NCBI GenBank assembly: GCA_946894095.1
Contig: OX335647.2
Coordinates: 23,330,001 to 23,394,000 of the forward strand
DNA from: Incurvaria masculella
Taxonomy: Eukaryota; Arthropoda; Insecta; Lepidoptera; Incurvariidae
Reading direction: 5' to 3'
Length of the DNA: 64,000 nucleotides
Shown here: one piece after another, positions 32,607-44,705 of the stretch
Position numbering within the stretch: the stretch's first letter is position 1
Layout: every line of letters starts with the position of its first letter
The notes under the pieces: model-generated
What the model was told of the DNA's origin: nothing
Database searches by the model: none
What the model saw: the letters and a program-made list of their open reading frames with translations, nothing else
Made by a program: the position numbers and the translations under genes

Positions 32607-32925
32607 CTCGTTTCTGCTACACCGGGAACCCAGCCTGGATGTTGATCAGAACTAGACAAGGTCCCCCCTTGCTACTCTGGGCCAGCGCATGGCCAGAAGC
32701 AGACTCAGGAATTGGTTTTAAGCTAGGGTCCACCGCCCATGGGCATGCCCTGGCCTGGACTTCTAACGTGGTGCAAATAAATCTGAATTTTTGTTCCAAG
32801 CAAAGAGTATGTAGGATGTTCGAAGCATAGAATATAATTTCAAGTTTGTTAACTTCACACCAAAGAATATATTAACACAGACAACAATTTAATAGGGCAG
32901 TAACTCAAAGGTTATTGTAAGTGTG

Positions 32926-33300
32926 GCATGAGCGACCTTACCCTGTAATGTAAAAACTGTCATTCTTGTCAAGTTTTATTGACGAATTTGTTGATGCAAG
33001 ATGTACTCCACAGTGCAGTTAGAATAAGGTTTGGAGGAAAATAATAGCTTTAGTTTGTCTGTCAGGTTTGTAGGAAAGAAAATATTACCAAAACATAACC
33101 TATAATATTTCGATTTAAACTTTGTGCTAGTGATTTACTTAAAGATTTGTTTGAAGACAAGCAAAAGCTCATATTTTCCTCTTAACTTAATTCTAACTGC
33201 ACCATGGAGTACATATTTTATCTAAAAACTCGTTAATAAAACTTTACAGTAATGACAGTTTTGACGTTTATAAGGTCAGGTCGCTCATGTGACATCTACA
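32926..33300. repeat. Foldback repeat with about 110-bp arms
   Basis: The left arm (ATGAGCGACCTTACC, AACTGTCATT, TCAAGTTTTATTGACGA, ATGTACTCCACAGTGCAGTT) is mirrored by the right arm (AACTGCACCATGGAGTACAT, AATGACAGTTTTGACG, AGGTCGCTCATGTGACA). It lies in the roughly 2.2-kb interval between the KLHDC10 and PEX5 coding regions and could form a hairpin in RNA. It is non-coding and probably a MITE. Confidence 0.8.
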
Positions 33301-34764
33301 ATAAGCTTTGTGTCTAATCATTGCAATGCGTAGCAAGTTTGAGTGACACTCCACTCAAAATCGTTGCGACAAATTGGGTGCTCGGACCGCGGGGTGGAAT
33401 GGAATCATCTTTGCCAGACCGAACAAACCAAAGAGTTCGGAGAAGACGCTGCGCTGCGAGATTCTCTTTCTACGGAACAAACATCTGTTTCGTGCACTCC
33501 AATAAGAAATGGAGCGATGTATGTATTTGTATATTCTTTGGTTATTTTATCTGTGACCATGTTGGGATAAAAATCGTGGAGCTATTTATTGTAGAATGAA
33601 AAGATAACCACGACTGTGAGTCCTTGAAGCAAAACCTTCAGGTACACAACCTATTTTTAGGAACCTGTAGTATGTACGTATATGAAGTGGACTTTCTTTT
33701 AAATCTTATGTCATTCCTCACCCAGTAGGTACTTGAATGTATGTCACTTGGATGACCTTTGCCACCAGTGTTTTACGTACGTATATTTCTCCATATTTTC
33801 CTAGCTACGGGCAGTTTCGAACGATTTTGTTCCCTCTAGGTAAAATCATATTGCTTATCTCAAATGCTACCTTAGGTAAGTATAGTATAGTCGAGTCATT
33901 TTACTTATTTGTAGTTATCAATGTTCCCTCTTACTATTGTTAACGCTTGTTCTGAAAGCTGGTTGGCGATGTAGCAATCATCTTAAATCAATCCACACAT
34001 AACTTGCGCTTCGAAAGAGTCTTCCACTGTGATCGTCTTAATAGAATTAGTTTCATCTTTTGTCATTACCCCTATAGAATTAGTTTTCTCCATTGTCACT
34101 GTTCCAATGGAATTCGTTTCTTATTTAGCGCAAAGCAAGAGTTGTTGGTAAACATCAAAGAGAATATAATCACTGCGTTTTAAGAGTCGGGACTGTCATA
34201 CATTGAAACGGTTTTGGGTCTATTTCACCGAATGTATGAAACGTGTACTAACTGTCAGTCCAATGGACATACCCGCCATTGCTGTCAGCACCCGTTTCAT
34301 GCAAGGTTTTTTACTAAGAGAGTTTCGCCAGACTGGTAAACATCTCAAATGATGGAAGGCGTTTGCATAAAAAACGTCACATTTTTTTTTAAATACCTAC
34401 AAAACACACAGAAACAAAATAATTTATCTGCACGCACCCCACTTGTGTAACCTAAAAGGGTGCAGGAAAAATAATTTGACATGTAAATATACTTTTTCGT
34501 ACTGAGCAGGTACATCGCTTATTCCAAGCAATGTAACTTGTATGTATGTGTAATCGACCGTGAAGCAGGGACGCAATAATTAAAGAAAGAGCGCAGTAAA
34601 AAGAACTACTTTATGGCTGGACCCGAACCAGCAAAACATACCATTCACACAATGACTGCAAGAGAATTGCAAATTATGGGTATACAGCCGGTGCCAAAAC
34701 AAAATTTAACTTAGGGCTTTCTTTGACTTAATAGGTTAGTTGTAAAAATGAATGTATTTTCCAG
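33301..34764. other. Upstream region of PEX5
   Basis: No coding exon is visible. The PEX5 ATG lies one base after a splice-acceptor-like TATTTTCCAG (34755-34764), so a non-coding 5' exon probably lies somewhere in this interval or further left, but I cannot place it. Confidence 0.4.
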
Positions 34765-34765
34765 G

Positions 34766-36370
34766 ATGGCACTTAACAAACTCGTGGGAGGTGACTGCGG
34801 CGGCAACAACACGCTGGTCCAACTCTCGTCCATTGTTCGGCACGATGCCTCCATGGGACACAGCTCCATGTCGCAGGGAGATAGATTTGTCAGTGAATTC
34901 ATGGCACAAAACCTACAGCAGCCGCAAACGTTTAATATGAACAGCCTTCTCGGAAGTGTACGGGACATAGAAACTAAACCACAGATCAGTGCAGCCCCCA
35001 GAGGTGACCTGATAAATGCTAATGGTCCACAACAGTTCTTTGCCGGCCCGTCGAGTTCCTACAATCCCGGTTTTCATTACAGACCATTCTATCAACAACC
35101 TGTTTTGTACCAATCTCATCTGCCACCATCAAATGTCCAAATTCAGTACATGAACGAAAGTGATCTTACAAACTCCAACGTCACGAACGATGCAGAGTTG
35201 AGAGCAAAGGCACAGGAGGTTGTTGACTCTGTTCAAGAAGATGATGAACTCGCTTATAACCAATTCATGTCCTTTATGAAGAAAGTCAGCAGCGGGGAAG
35301 TGAACATGAGCGCCCCAAACGAGGAGTCTACCAAAATGAGTCAAGATGAAATGCTGCATGAAATGGAAGAAAAGTACAAGGATGAATGGGCAAAACTTAG
35401 CAACGTATCGGAGTACTGGCAGTCGGAAGCAGCCTATGGCATCCCTAAAGAATATAACTTTGCCGACGGAAATATTATGCTAGAGAATAAAAATGCATTG
35501 GAAATCGGAAAAGAGAAACTGAAAATGGGTGACGTTCCTGGAGCAGTTCTCTGTTTCGAAGCAGCCGTACAACAACAACCAGATCTAGCAGAAGCCTGGT
35601 TCCTCCTCGGCACGACACAGGCTGAAAACGAACAAGATCCTCTAGCCATCGCGGCTTTAAGAAAGTCACTTGAAATCGACCCAAGACAATCCGAAGCATA
35701 CATGACGCTAGCTGCCGCTTACACCAATGAGAATCTTGCCAAACTAGCATTCCTATCATTGTATGAATGGCTTAAGGCGAGTCCTCACTACAGCGACTTG
35801 TTGCCACTGGATATTAACCCACAAACATTAAACAACAAAGAGCTAGAAAATCACGTCAAATCTCTGTATCTCAAGGCAGCCCAGCTCAACCCGTCACGGG
35901 TCGACCCAAATGTCCAGAATGCTCTCGGAGTACTATTCAACATCACCCAAGAGTTCGACAAGGCCGTCGATTGCTTCCGGACTGCACTGATGGTTGCAAG
36001 CGACGATTCCAAGCTGTGGAATCGCCTTGGAGCCACCTTGGCGAACAGTGAAAGATCCGAAGAAGCCGTAGACGCTTACCATGAAGCCCTGAATTTGGAG
36101 CCCGGGTTTATTCGTGCAAGGTACAATGTCGGCATCACTTGTATGAACCTAGGAGCTTACAGGGAGGCTGCCGAGCACTTTTTGGTCACATTAAATCAAC
36201 AGCACAAGGCAAGGGGACTCTACCCTGAGTCCAGTAGCGCTGATAACAGCTCCTCCACTATCTGGTCCTCTTTGAGAATGGTATGCGCATTCTTAGGTGA
36301 ACACAATATTACTGCTTTTGTGGATGATAGAAACCTCACAGAGTTGAATAAGTTTTTCGGAATACATTAA
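34766..36370 (+). CDS. PEX5: Peroxisomal targeting signal 1 receptor PEX5
   Basis: PEX5 binds C-terminal SKL-type signals of matrix proteins in the cytosol, docks at the peroxisome and is recycled after ubiquitination. The product is 534 residues. I start at the ATG at 34766, not the upstream in-frame one at 34748, because it gives MALNKLVGGDCGG, which aligns with the family N-terminus and puts the ubiquitinated cysteine at position 11, as in human PEX5; a splice acceptor precedes it. The N-terminal half is disordered with few clear WxxxF motifs. The C-terminal half has the TPR array: AVLCFEAAVQQQPDLAEAW, LGTTQAENEQDPLAI, then ALGVLFNITQEFDKAVDCF, LWNRLGATLANSERSEEAV and ARYNVGITCMNLGAYREA, and a C-terminal helical bundle. 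The coding region has no intron. AATAAA overlaps the stop codon. Confidence 0.95.
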   Translation: MALNKLVGGDCGGNNTLVQLSSIVRHDASMGHSSMSQGDRFVSEFMAQNLQQPQTFNMNSLLGSVRDIETKPQISAAPRGDLINANGPQQFFAGPSSSYNPGFHYRPFYQQPVLYQSHLPPSNVQIQYMNESDLTNSNVTNDAELRAKAQEVVDSVQEDDELAYNQFMSFMKKVSSGEVNMSAPNEESTKMSQDEMLHEMEEKYKDEWAKLSNVSEYWQSEAAYGIPKEYNFADGNIMLENKNALEIGKEKLKMGDVPGAVLCFEAAVQQQPDLAEAWFLLGTTQAENEQDPLAIAALRKSLEIDPRQSEAYMTLAAAYTNENLAKLAFLSLYEWLKASPHYSDLLPLDINPQTLNNKELENHVKSLYLKAAQLNPSRVDPNVQNALGVLFNITQEFDKAVDCFRTALMVASDDSKLWNRLGATLANSERSEEAVDAYHEALNLEPGFIRARYNVGITCMNLGAYREAAEHFLVTLNQQHKARGLYPESSSADNSSSTIWSSLRMVCAFLGEHNITAFVDDRNLTELNKFFGIH

Positions 36371-36374
36371 TAAA
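36369..36374 (+). terminator. Poly(A) signal of PEX5
   Basis: AATAAA shares its first bases with the PEX5 TAA stop. It is a plausible but very early cleavage signal; a further downstream signal may be the one used. Confidence 0.45.
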
Positions 36375-36449
36375 TATGTTTAACCACTCCAACTCCTTTC
36401 AAGTAATAAGTACGAGTAGTTTTAAAACTTACGCGGGACATAACTATAA

Positions 36450-36570
36450 TATTTAGTTTGACGGCTTACCGCGCGTGTGAGGAGCAGGACGTGCTGCTCG
36501 ACGTTTCGGAGCCTCACATGGGCTCCATCTTCAGGAGAACGTGACAGTCGCGACGGAGGTAGGCACGTTA
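36450..36570. repeat. Hairpin-type repeat near PEX5 3' end
   Basis: Contains CTCGACGTTTCGGAGCCTC and ATGGGCTCCATCTTCAGG. It shares the GACGTTTCGA-like core with the foldback at 48390-48592, so both may belong to one family of lepidopteran hairpin repeats. Confidence 0.45.
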
Positions 36571-36653
36571 CTGGATACCCGCCGCTTTGCTTCACTTCTC
36601 AGCGTCCATGGCAACACTCGTACGTTTTCTTAAGGATTTTATTAGGAATTTTA

Positions 36654-37022
36654 TAGGTGGGCCTGTAAGCATCAGAAAATTACGCTCCCCATACAAATGC
36701 AGTTTACTAATCATTTGAAAACCACTTTTCCAATTTTCTTGATATTTGGGACTTAATATCAGGCAACAAATATCTATGTCTGCGCGTGTTTGTTTATTCG
36801 AAAAATGTATCCTTGTCACACAACAGAGAAAAGAAAATTTGTATGGAGATTTTATTTTGCCTGTTATTTGACTTGCTTTAGATTACTTAGCAAAACAAAA
36901 ACGTGCAGACACAGATATTTATTGTAGAATATTATGTACCAAATATCAAGCAAATCGGAACAGAGTTTTTCAAATGACTAGTAAACTACGTTTGTACGGG
37001 GAACATAGCTTACGGGCCGTTT
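36654..37022 (+). repeat. Foldback MITE family F, copy B
   Basis: Same structure as 12016-12381. It starts GGGCCTGTAAGCATCAG and ends CTTACGGGCCGTTTTGAA. It is followed after about 20 bp by an inverted copy. Confidence 0.85.
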
Positions 37023-37042
37023 TGAAGGAGCAACCCTCTTAA

Positions 37043-37411
37043 GAACGGCCCGTAAGCAATGCTCCCCATACAAACGTAGTTTACTAATCATTTGGAAACC
37101 GCTATTCCAATTAAATTGATATTTAATATCTAACATACAGTAGCAAATATCTGTGTCTGCAAGCTTTTGTTTTTTTTGAAAAATCCAAACCGAATGAAAT
37201 GAAAGCAAAAAGAAAATCTTCATACGAATTTTGTTTTCTCTGTGGTTTGACCCAGAATACATTTACCGAAAAAACAAAGACATGCAGACACAGATATTTG
37301 TAGCCTAATATTAGATACCAAATATCAAGTAAGTTGGAACAGTGGTTTTCAAATGATTAGTAAACTACGTTTGTATGGGAGGCGAAATTTTGTGATGCTT
37401 ATGGGCCGACC
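37043..37411 (-). repeat. Foldback MITE family F, copy C, TTAA-flanked
   Basis: A 369-bp copy in the opposite orientation to copy B. It is bordered by TTAA on both sides (37039-37042 and 37412-37415), with ends GAACGGCCCGTAAGC and GCTTATGGGCCGACC. The TTAA duplication suggests piggyBac-type mobilisation. Confidence 0.88.
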
Positions 37412-38288
37412 TTAAAACACTTATAATACATATACTGTTGGGAACTGCTGTAAAGTGTGATAAAATAAAGGAGTGCAATCCTGCATTTTATCACACTTTT
37501 TTTAGTAAATGCTAGCAATAAAAAATTACCGCAGCATTCAGAGTTGGCGGACTAACTTTTAATATGCGGATTGTGTCCGTACTATGTCGCATTTTGTATG
37601 GTTAGTCCATTTACAATCCCGTATACATTTTGACAGTTCACTCTGGATGCGACCCTAGGTGTAGTACAAATTATTTGCAATATATAAACTTTACTCTTTC
37701 TCTATAAAAAAATATAAATGTTGGAGTGAACTGAAAAATATTGCAGAATATTTAGTTTATGAAATTGTGATGTTTATTTTTTATCTTGTTACATGTACAT
37801 TGTTGGTAATGTGATGTTGAATAAATGATAAATGGGGTCAAAGGTTTTTTTTATGTAACTGGACACGATAGCTAATACCAAGCCTTTTGTCAAGATATTA
37901 GCCTAACACACCACACGGGAAATAGGTGCAATACCTGGGCCTTCCTTATATTGCTCAGCAACTGAATGGAAAACATAGACTATTGTCATTGCTACTTCGA
38001 CCATTGTTAATTCAATGCGATGGTACCAGGTGGGGGGGGGGGGATTAACTCTATTACTAAAGGCCGTAAAGTTTTACGTTGAATCTGAACTACGGTCAGC
38101 CTCAACGGTTGAAAACGGGCACCCATCTAAAACCCAACCACGCTCAGAGTGTCGTAGTCCACCAATAATTAAAGCTCTCATTTATTAATACATATGTTTA
38201 ATTATATGTGTATAATAGTAATTAAATGTTGACAGTAAATGTTAATCTGTTTCATTTCTTGCTTACAATACATTATAGTATATTACTT
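37412..38288. other. Interval between PEX5 and TRMT44 3' ends
   Basis: Contains a diverged minus fragment of SINE family A (about 37858-38095) with a G tract at 38032-38042. No gene is seen. Confidence 0.5.
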
Positions 38289-41200
38289 TTAGCCAGCGCT
38301 GTGTACAAAGCTGCAGTCCTCGTCTGTCAGAGGGCAACCCTGAGGATGGTTACTGTAAAACCAGCAACTCTTTTGCTTCACACTGACAGCGTGCGATTTT
38401 GACTTTTTATTCCTCTGCATTTCAAGAACTTCCCTCACAGACCGAGGATACCGTAGTTCGACCTTACCACATTCTATTTTGAAAATCTGATGTTGATTCT
38501 TTAATAATGTCTGCAATCCCCCGAATTCTGCTTTCAGTGATTTCAGCATGTGAGCAGGCACTAATTTGGCAACTGTATTTAGTTCCTCAACTCTTCCTGT
38601 ACTCCATGCATCACCTGGCCTGCAATCTTGCACCAAATGGTTGCTTATTATCTGAATGATAGAATCTATTACAGACTTGTTTATTTGTGTGCAGTTTCTG
38701 ACTTTCTCTATAGCCTGTCTCGGTTTAAAGTCTGATATCCACTGGTCTGTTGCGTTGCCGTCAGCTATGAATCCTTGAATAGTACTGCACATTTCATTGA
38801 ACTTTTCGACTTGATACGACCTGTCAGTACCGACCAAACAAATCCTTTTGGTGCTCGGTATTTTCAAACGATCGACCGATGTTTCGAAGCCGCAGCGTTT
38901 GCAAAGTTCGTTGATATAGTCCAGATAGTCGGTGTAGAGGCTCCTGGAAGAATCCTTCCTCTGGTATTTGGAGCCGTTGATATTGTAGCAGCAGCAGGGC
39001 AGCAAGAAGAAATTGCACTTGTATGAGCTTCTCGCTGCCAGAATGGGGACCCAGGGTGTGAGCTCATCGGAATGGTTCCCAATGATCCAATCGGTATCAG
39101 GAAACAAATTGAGATCTGATGGTGAAATTGTTTGCTCCTGCAAGTAAATGGACTTATTTTAGTCTAAATGGAACAATTATTTATGCATCTGTGTCCTGTA
39201 ATTTTTAATGATCACGAATAAATTCTCAAATTAGTCACCAGATTTTAATGCAAGTTACAATAAAATTTAAAATGGTTTTACAATAAATAGTTTGAGCAGA
39301 AAAGCATCAATCAATCTATCCAGGAAGTATTGTGAGGCTGACAAACAGCACAAATTCACGGTCGACATTCCAAAAATAAAAACCCACCGAACCTCTAGAT
39401 CCTTCATCTAGAGGGTCGGAAAACAATAGAATGAACTACCTTCCGAAGTATTTCCCCCAGGTAAACCTGGGATCCTTAAATGGTGTGAAGAAGCACCTAG
39501 CCTTCCAGCATGGTTTTTGCAGTCCCCCTGAACTTCGAAATCCCTTGGGCATTGTCGGGCACCTTAAGAGGTCTTGGCGTACGCCATATGCTACGCTGAA
39601 CATAAAAAAAAAACACATGGGCGCATTGCAAGATACAATTCAAAACCATAAATCAATCATGCCAACCTGAAGCACGACAGTCTTCGGGTAGGTGTCCCAT
39701 ATCTTCCTCTTCCTCACGTCCACTCCGTGGCCGCGGTGGCCCTCCCTGGTGAGGATGTACACCAGCAGGCCGTTGCCGCAACCCAGGTCCACGAACGTCT
39801 GCCGCCGGTCCAGCCGTAACCGGCAACGCTCCGACTCCCACAACACGAGCAGGTACGTTGCTATGGCTACATCTTCATACACGAACTTGATCGGGTCAGT
39901 GTTCTCGGGCCAGTTCTGAAAAACATTACACATAAGAATTGGAAATCACAGACTAAAGAATTCAAAATGTAGTTAATTTTGATCAAACAATTTCTGTAAA
40001 TAATATGTATGTACAACCGTTTTGGTGCCTTATAAATAAAAAAAAAATATTGTGACCAACTTCTTTAACCCTTTCACTGCCAAGGTTTTTGGCATAATCC
40101 TTCTCAATACGCCACACTACAATTATTTCGATAATATGCAGTCTTGAATTGTTGTTTGTTTTGTAGCAAATAGTGTGTTTCCACTGTTGAAACAGTAGAA
40201 ATCTAATGAACGCTAGTATGTACTGTGCAATTATGTGGAGTAGTTTTCTGTCGGATATATCCGACGATGGCGCCTGCAGAATGCCTTGCTCTGACGGATA
40301 TATACGTTCCTGGCGGGGAAAGGGTTAAAAATTCTCTTGCGCTTGGCAGCAATCAATAAACACACAAAACAGTTACTATGGGGCTGGCATAGTCAAACCT
40401 GGCTAAAGCCCAAATCAAATAAAAAAAAAGGCAGGGTCTGAAGGAAGGGCAAAATACAAAACTGTAAAAATCCATATAAACGCAGGAAACAAGACAGGGC
40501 TTGGACTAGCAATTTTCAAATCCTTCTACCAGTTCCATAAACCATAGCTAAGACCTCTTACAGTCTCTCAGCTCAAAAACAATTTCTTCTACTAAAACAG
40601 GGACAAGTATTCAGCCCTTACCGTTTGATCTAATTTTCAATCATGTGCATCCATCGATAACTTCTACATGATATTTAGTTGACACCTCAAATTTTACTTT
40701 TTATCGACAACAAAATCTCTTTTTAAGATTTAACTGTTTTTGTTTGGAACAAGACATGGATGTATAATACCACACCTACTGTCATAATGTTAGCCAAACC
40801 CCCATTGTAATAAAATAATCAGATATCTTCAGTACAATAAAAATATATCGTGAAGTACACGAATCAGCTTCAAGCTGCAATAATAATATTACAATGCGGC
40901 AAAGTTCTGTGACTGTTAAACGGCCTTTATTAACAGGCTTAAAGGGCCTTTATTACTAAAGTGCTGATTATATTGAACTGGTATTCATTTCAAGCTGCTA
41001 AGAAAGGCCCTTAGGGCCGAGTGCACGAAAGAACAAAAAATCAAAATCAACGTCAAAGTATGATCAAACACGTCACTTTGTGTGGACGGTATGGAAGGAA
41101 CTCTATGCGGATCACTAAAAGTGACGTGTTTGAACTTTGATTAACTCGGCTGTCTCTTCGTGCAATGGGGGCTTAGTATGTGGCGATTATGCTAATCAGC

Positions 41201-43013
41201 AGCAGGTGAAAAAGGCCCTGTGAAATAGTTTTGGTGACGACAGCAATTAGATTGATATATCAATGATTGCAGTCAAAATTAGCTTAGGATCAATATGCGA
41301 AACTAGCGCCACCTAGTAGTAGACAGGCGAATCATTGTATTGATTCGAATATAATCGTGATAATCTTTGACCAAAGTAATTGTCAAGCAGGCAGAGCAGT
41401 GGACATGTAATCAAAAGGTCGCAGGCTCGAATTCCGCTTGTGCAAAAACGTTTTTTGCCTATTTTCAAAATCTGAAATCAATGTAGATGTTGTTGGATAG
41501 CCTCAAATCAAACTTTATTTTCCAAGCAGGATATTCGATGGAATGATGAATCGAGATGGCGACAAAAACATTGGGATTGAAGGATGACTGTGGGTTTAAG
41601 AGCTAGGCGATGTGACCAGAGGACTGATAAGAATTTACACTCACTTTGACAAGTTCTTTGCCATATTTCAGTTTCAGTTCATTGTACTTGTTGTAATAAA
41701 CCTCTTTGGGGATTAAAGTCAATGACCCTGAACAGATACTCCTCGTTTCGTTCGGGGTCTCTTCACCCCATTTTACAATTTGTGGTAAAACTATCTCTTG
41801 CAACCACTTGACACTTTTTGGGTCTGATTGGTCTGAAAAAAAAATATTTTTGGGATAAATTAGTTGTCGAGTTGGCCGAGCGGTTAAGAGCGATGGACAT
41901 GTAATCCAGAGCATGCAGGTTTGAATTTTGCTGCAGACAAATTGACAGACCAAAACGATTTCTGATGGCTTTCAAAAATGTATTACAGCGCATCTTTGGG
42001 GGGTCCTTTGCTACTCCAACTCCTAGTAAAAATAACCAAGGTTTAATTGTAGCAGAAGCCTCACTACGCTACGCATTTTTTACCTAAGCTATTTTTTAAA
42101 AAAATATATAAAATTTAATTTATAAAAAAAAAAATTAACTAAACCTAAACGGCTTCGAAGCCATTAATAAAGGTTAACCTTATTTTTGGACACTAGACCT
42201 ATTTAAAATCTTTAATAAGCACAATATTTATTGTACATAAAATCAAAACATTTCAAAATTACATTCAAATGCAGCCTGCATTTGAATGCTTGCCACCTGA
42301 TTCTTACCTGTTTGATTAATTATTTTAAATAAAAGGCAAAAAAAAATATTGTATGCCGAGCTCCTAAAATGTACCTAAATCTTTCATCCTTTCAATCCAG
42401 CTAGCTTTAACAAAGGAGACAGAGTACCAATACGCAGCGTATCATATTTGTCATATTGAAAATAATGATCCTATCTGGCAAAAATCTAAGGAAACTTACA
42501 ATTGTATGCTTTCAAAGTGATTGCACCATCACTTAAACCTAAACTGTAAGGAAAATTCGGTGTTAAATTGTGCTGATGTTCGTTGTTTAAAATTTCAGTA
42601 AAATAAGCCACATCCTCCAGATAGTTTTTGGCTACAAACTGATATACACAACGCTCAGTACCTAGTTTGGGCAAAAGTTTAATACTGTTTATCTCTATCG
42701 CATCAATTTCTTCGTCCGTCGTCGGTTGCAGACCGATGTTCTTGGTGAGGAAAGCTAGAAAATTATTTTCAGCCTTGTTGAACTGGTCTCGGGTTAAGGT
42801 CTCTAAACTCGTGAAGGTCTGGTGAGCATTCCAGGCAGGAATCGAACGTAAAGGTAACATTCTAAAAGAGTGGAGGAGGGTACTGCCCCACAGTCGCCGA
42901 TTTACTACGTGAGGCTTCTTGACCCAAACATCTATAGCCGCCCAGAAGTCTCTTCGGGTCATATTCGTCGGCACTTTACACTCCCAAGTTCCAGAAATGT
43001 TGTCTTCTTTCAT
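38289..43013 (-). CDS. TRMT44: tRNA-Ser (uracil-44-2'-O)-methyltransferase TRMT44
   Basis: Four minus-strand exons join in frame to 599 residues: 42500-43013, 41645-41832, 39667-39915 and 38289-39137, all GT-AG. TRMT44 (Trm44, METTL19) uses SAM to methylate the 2'-OH of U44 in tRNA-Ser in the cytoplasm. Exon 1 begins MKEDNISGTWECKVP with RRLWGSTLLHSFRMLPLRSI. Exon 3 carries the family's NWPENTDPIKFVYEDVAIAT and the SAM motif I VDLGCGNG at residues 276-283, then GHGVDVRKRKIWD. Exon 4 has DWIIGNHSDELTPWVP followed by CNFFLLPCC, and a C-terminal CCCH zinc finger (CWFYSNHPQGC to CSFVH). All key motifs are present and no frameshift is seen. It is divergent from the coiled-coil gene at 44706 and convergent with PEX5. 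Confidence 0.95.
39138..39666. other. TRMT44 intron 3
   Basis: Intron without recognised gene. The plus-strand ORF at 39431-39670 has no known domain. The sequence around 39370-39620 could be an old retrotransposon 3' end. Confidence 0.4.
40069..40324. mobile_element. 256-bp TTAA-flanked MITE
   Basis: Inverted ends CCCTTTCACTGCCAAGG and CCTGGCGGGGAAAGGG, each bordered by TTAA (40065-40068 and 40325-40328). Inside is a palindrome TCGGATATATCCGA at about 40251-40264. It lies in TRMT44 intron 2. piggyBac-type ends starting CCC next to TTAA support the assignment. Confidence 0.82.
41005..41178. repeat. Foldback MITE in TRMT44 intron 2
   Basis: The left arm (GGGCCGAGTGCACGAAAGA, then AATCAACGTCAAAGT, CAAACACGTCACTTT) is mirrored on the right (AAAGTGACGTGTTTGAACTT, TGATTAACTCGGCTG, CTTCGTGCAATGGGGGC). 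It has short arms of about 60 bp and no coding. Confidence 0.75.
41385..41460 (+). repeat. tRNA-derived SINE family B fragment
   Basis: Contains GCAGAGCAGTGGACATGTAAT and a B-box-like GCAGGCTCGAATTCCGC. It shares TGGACATGTAATC with 41868-41940. This is a tRNA-like head without a complete cloverleaf. Confidence 0.55.
41868..41940 (+). repeat. tRNA-like SINE head beside TRMT44 exon 2
   Basis: GTCGAGTTGGCCGAGCGG looks like the D-arm/A box of a tRNA-Ser or tRNA-Leu, and GCAGGTTTGAATTTTGC like a decayed B box. The anticodon loop would lack U33 and the acceptor stem does not close, so this is a SINE head or pseudo-tRNA, not a functional tRNA gene. It lies about 35 bp upstream of the exon 2 acceptor. 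Confidence 0.6.
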
Positions 43014-44705
43014 TATGAAGTCCAGCCCGCAAAATCGTATAAATAGAATCTACTAAAAGTAAAAATCGAATAAAGCAGGAGCGCAATTACTTTTCCGAAC
43101 TTTTACCAAAAATGTATTTTTCATAGAATATAAAGAACCTGACAACCGTTGGGATATTATATGTTCTGTGCTGACAACATAAATGACAATTGGGCTTTGT
43201 TCGGGCAAAGTGCTCCGTGCCATTCGGTGCTAGGAGCAAGAAATAGCCTTTCTGCATCGAGTTTGACCATCTGCGCGCGCATGCTAGGTCTATGAGTTTG
43301 ACAGAAGCGAATACGAGAACTTCTCGTGGTCCATTCATAGATGGTATCTACCTCGGCCGGTTTCGCTGTCCATAAAACGGTTCGGAGTCGTTCGGATTTT
43401 TTTCTGCTTGACCTCTCCGAAATGGAACCCGGGGACCGGCAGCCCGAGCAACCAATACGCTGCGCGCGCAAGCTAGGTCTGTGGGTAAAAGTCCTTTTCC
43501 GTTCTTCCCATTCTTTGGACAAAAAGGAAAACCGAAAAAACTTCGTCGTGAGTCAAAATCCTGCTTTCGACAAATGTCACGACCAAAAACTGTTTCAGAT
43601 TATTTTAAAAATCTGATTACAATGCTTCAAATGTAGATGTCGCTGAAACTGAAATTAATGAGATAACGGTAATGTCATATCCATTAAATATATAAATTAT
43701 CAAAATAAATGTACTTTTTGTTATCATATTGTTTTAAAAAAATATCCCTTTAAATGCTACCGTCTTTAATTAAGAGTTGAATAGTTTGAGAGCAGTATAA
43801 TGCAGTAAACAAATTAATAATAATATTCCTTCCTATCTACTCAGGAAACCGAAAGCGAGAAGTTCTCGTGTTCGCTTCTGTCAAACACTATTTATTTATA
43901 ACTATCAGCTTAAAGCTGATGCGTGTACGTCATTGGTTGAGTGCACCATTTGGTTATTACGGTGGCCCAACCCGGCGGGACTAACTCATTCGCGGGCACG
44001 GTACAAAACCGTGCTGTTGAGCTCTGGGACCTTCTCTGTTTCAAAGAAAAAGACAGGCTCCGTGATGAGGAAGATGCTAAATGTCCACGAAAAATACAAT
44101 GTGCATAGTGTAAGATTTGGTAAGATTAACAAAAAAATATATTACAAAACGACTTATAGCTAAAAGTAAACCAAAAGTAATTATTTATTTTATGCAACCT
44201 GACATGGATGGCTAAACCACACAACTACCGTTATGATATTAGCCCAATACAGCATTTTGACCAATAGGTACGTAGAAACAAATAATACTTTTTAATTACT
44301 TTTTTCATAGCCCTTAGATACTTGTAAACCAACGTAAACTTACGAAATTCACGTATCTTTGTCACCCTGATATTTATTGCTAAACATACAAAAACCTGTT
44401 TAGTCCAACAATAATCCGCGTATTAAAGTTAGTCCGCCCATTCTAAAAACGACAGAAAGGTATAATCTAAACCATAGACAAAAGATGTCTGTGGAGTGTA
44501 TTTGCCTTTCCCTGTGAAAACATTACAAAAAAAAACAAATTACAGAGAGCGCAAACACAACTCTTGTCTATGTTCGCAAAAAAGGCGGGAAATTATTGAC
44601 CACCTTTTATTATTACAAGTTTACCTCCTACGTTTCCAGAGTGTTCCAGAGCTCGCTTGGAGAAGTTTACAAACTTGGTACCGCTTTTTCGTACGACTTG
44701 TAATA
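43014..44705. promoter_or_regulatory. Divergent upstream region of TRMT44 and the coiled-coil gene
   Basis: This 1.7-kb interval separates two divergently coded genes and should hold both promoters, but I see no clear TATA box or initiator. A 30-bp inverted pair (around 43297 and 43857; core CGAGAAGTTCTCG and TCGCTTCTGTCAAA) brackets about 590 bp. A fragment of the 542-bp TTAA MITE family is at 43963-44175 and a SINE tail at about 44190-44262. Confidence 0.4.

Noticed and set aside
41868..41940. A tRNA-Ser or tRNA-Leu gene
   Set aside because: The A box is good, but the acceptor stem does not close, U33 is absent and the B box is decayed; it shares its core with another tRNA-like fragment at 41385.
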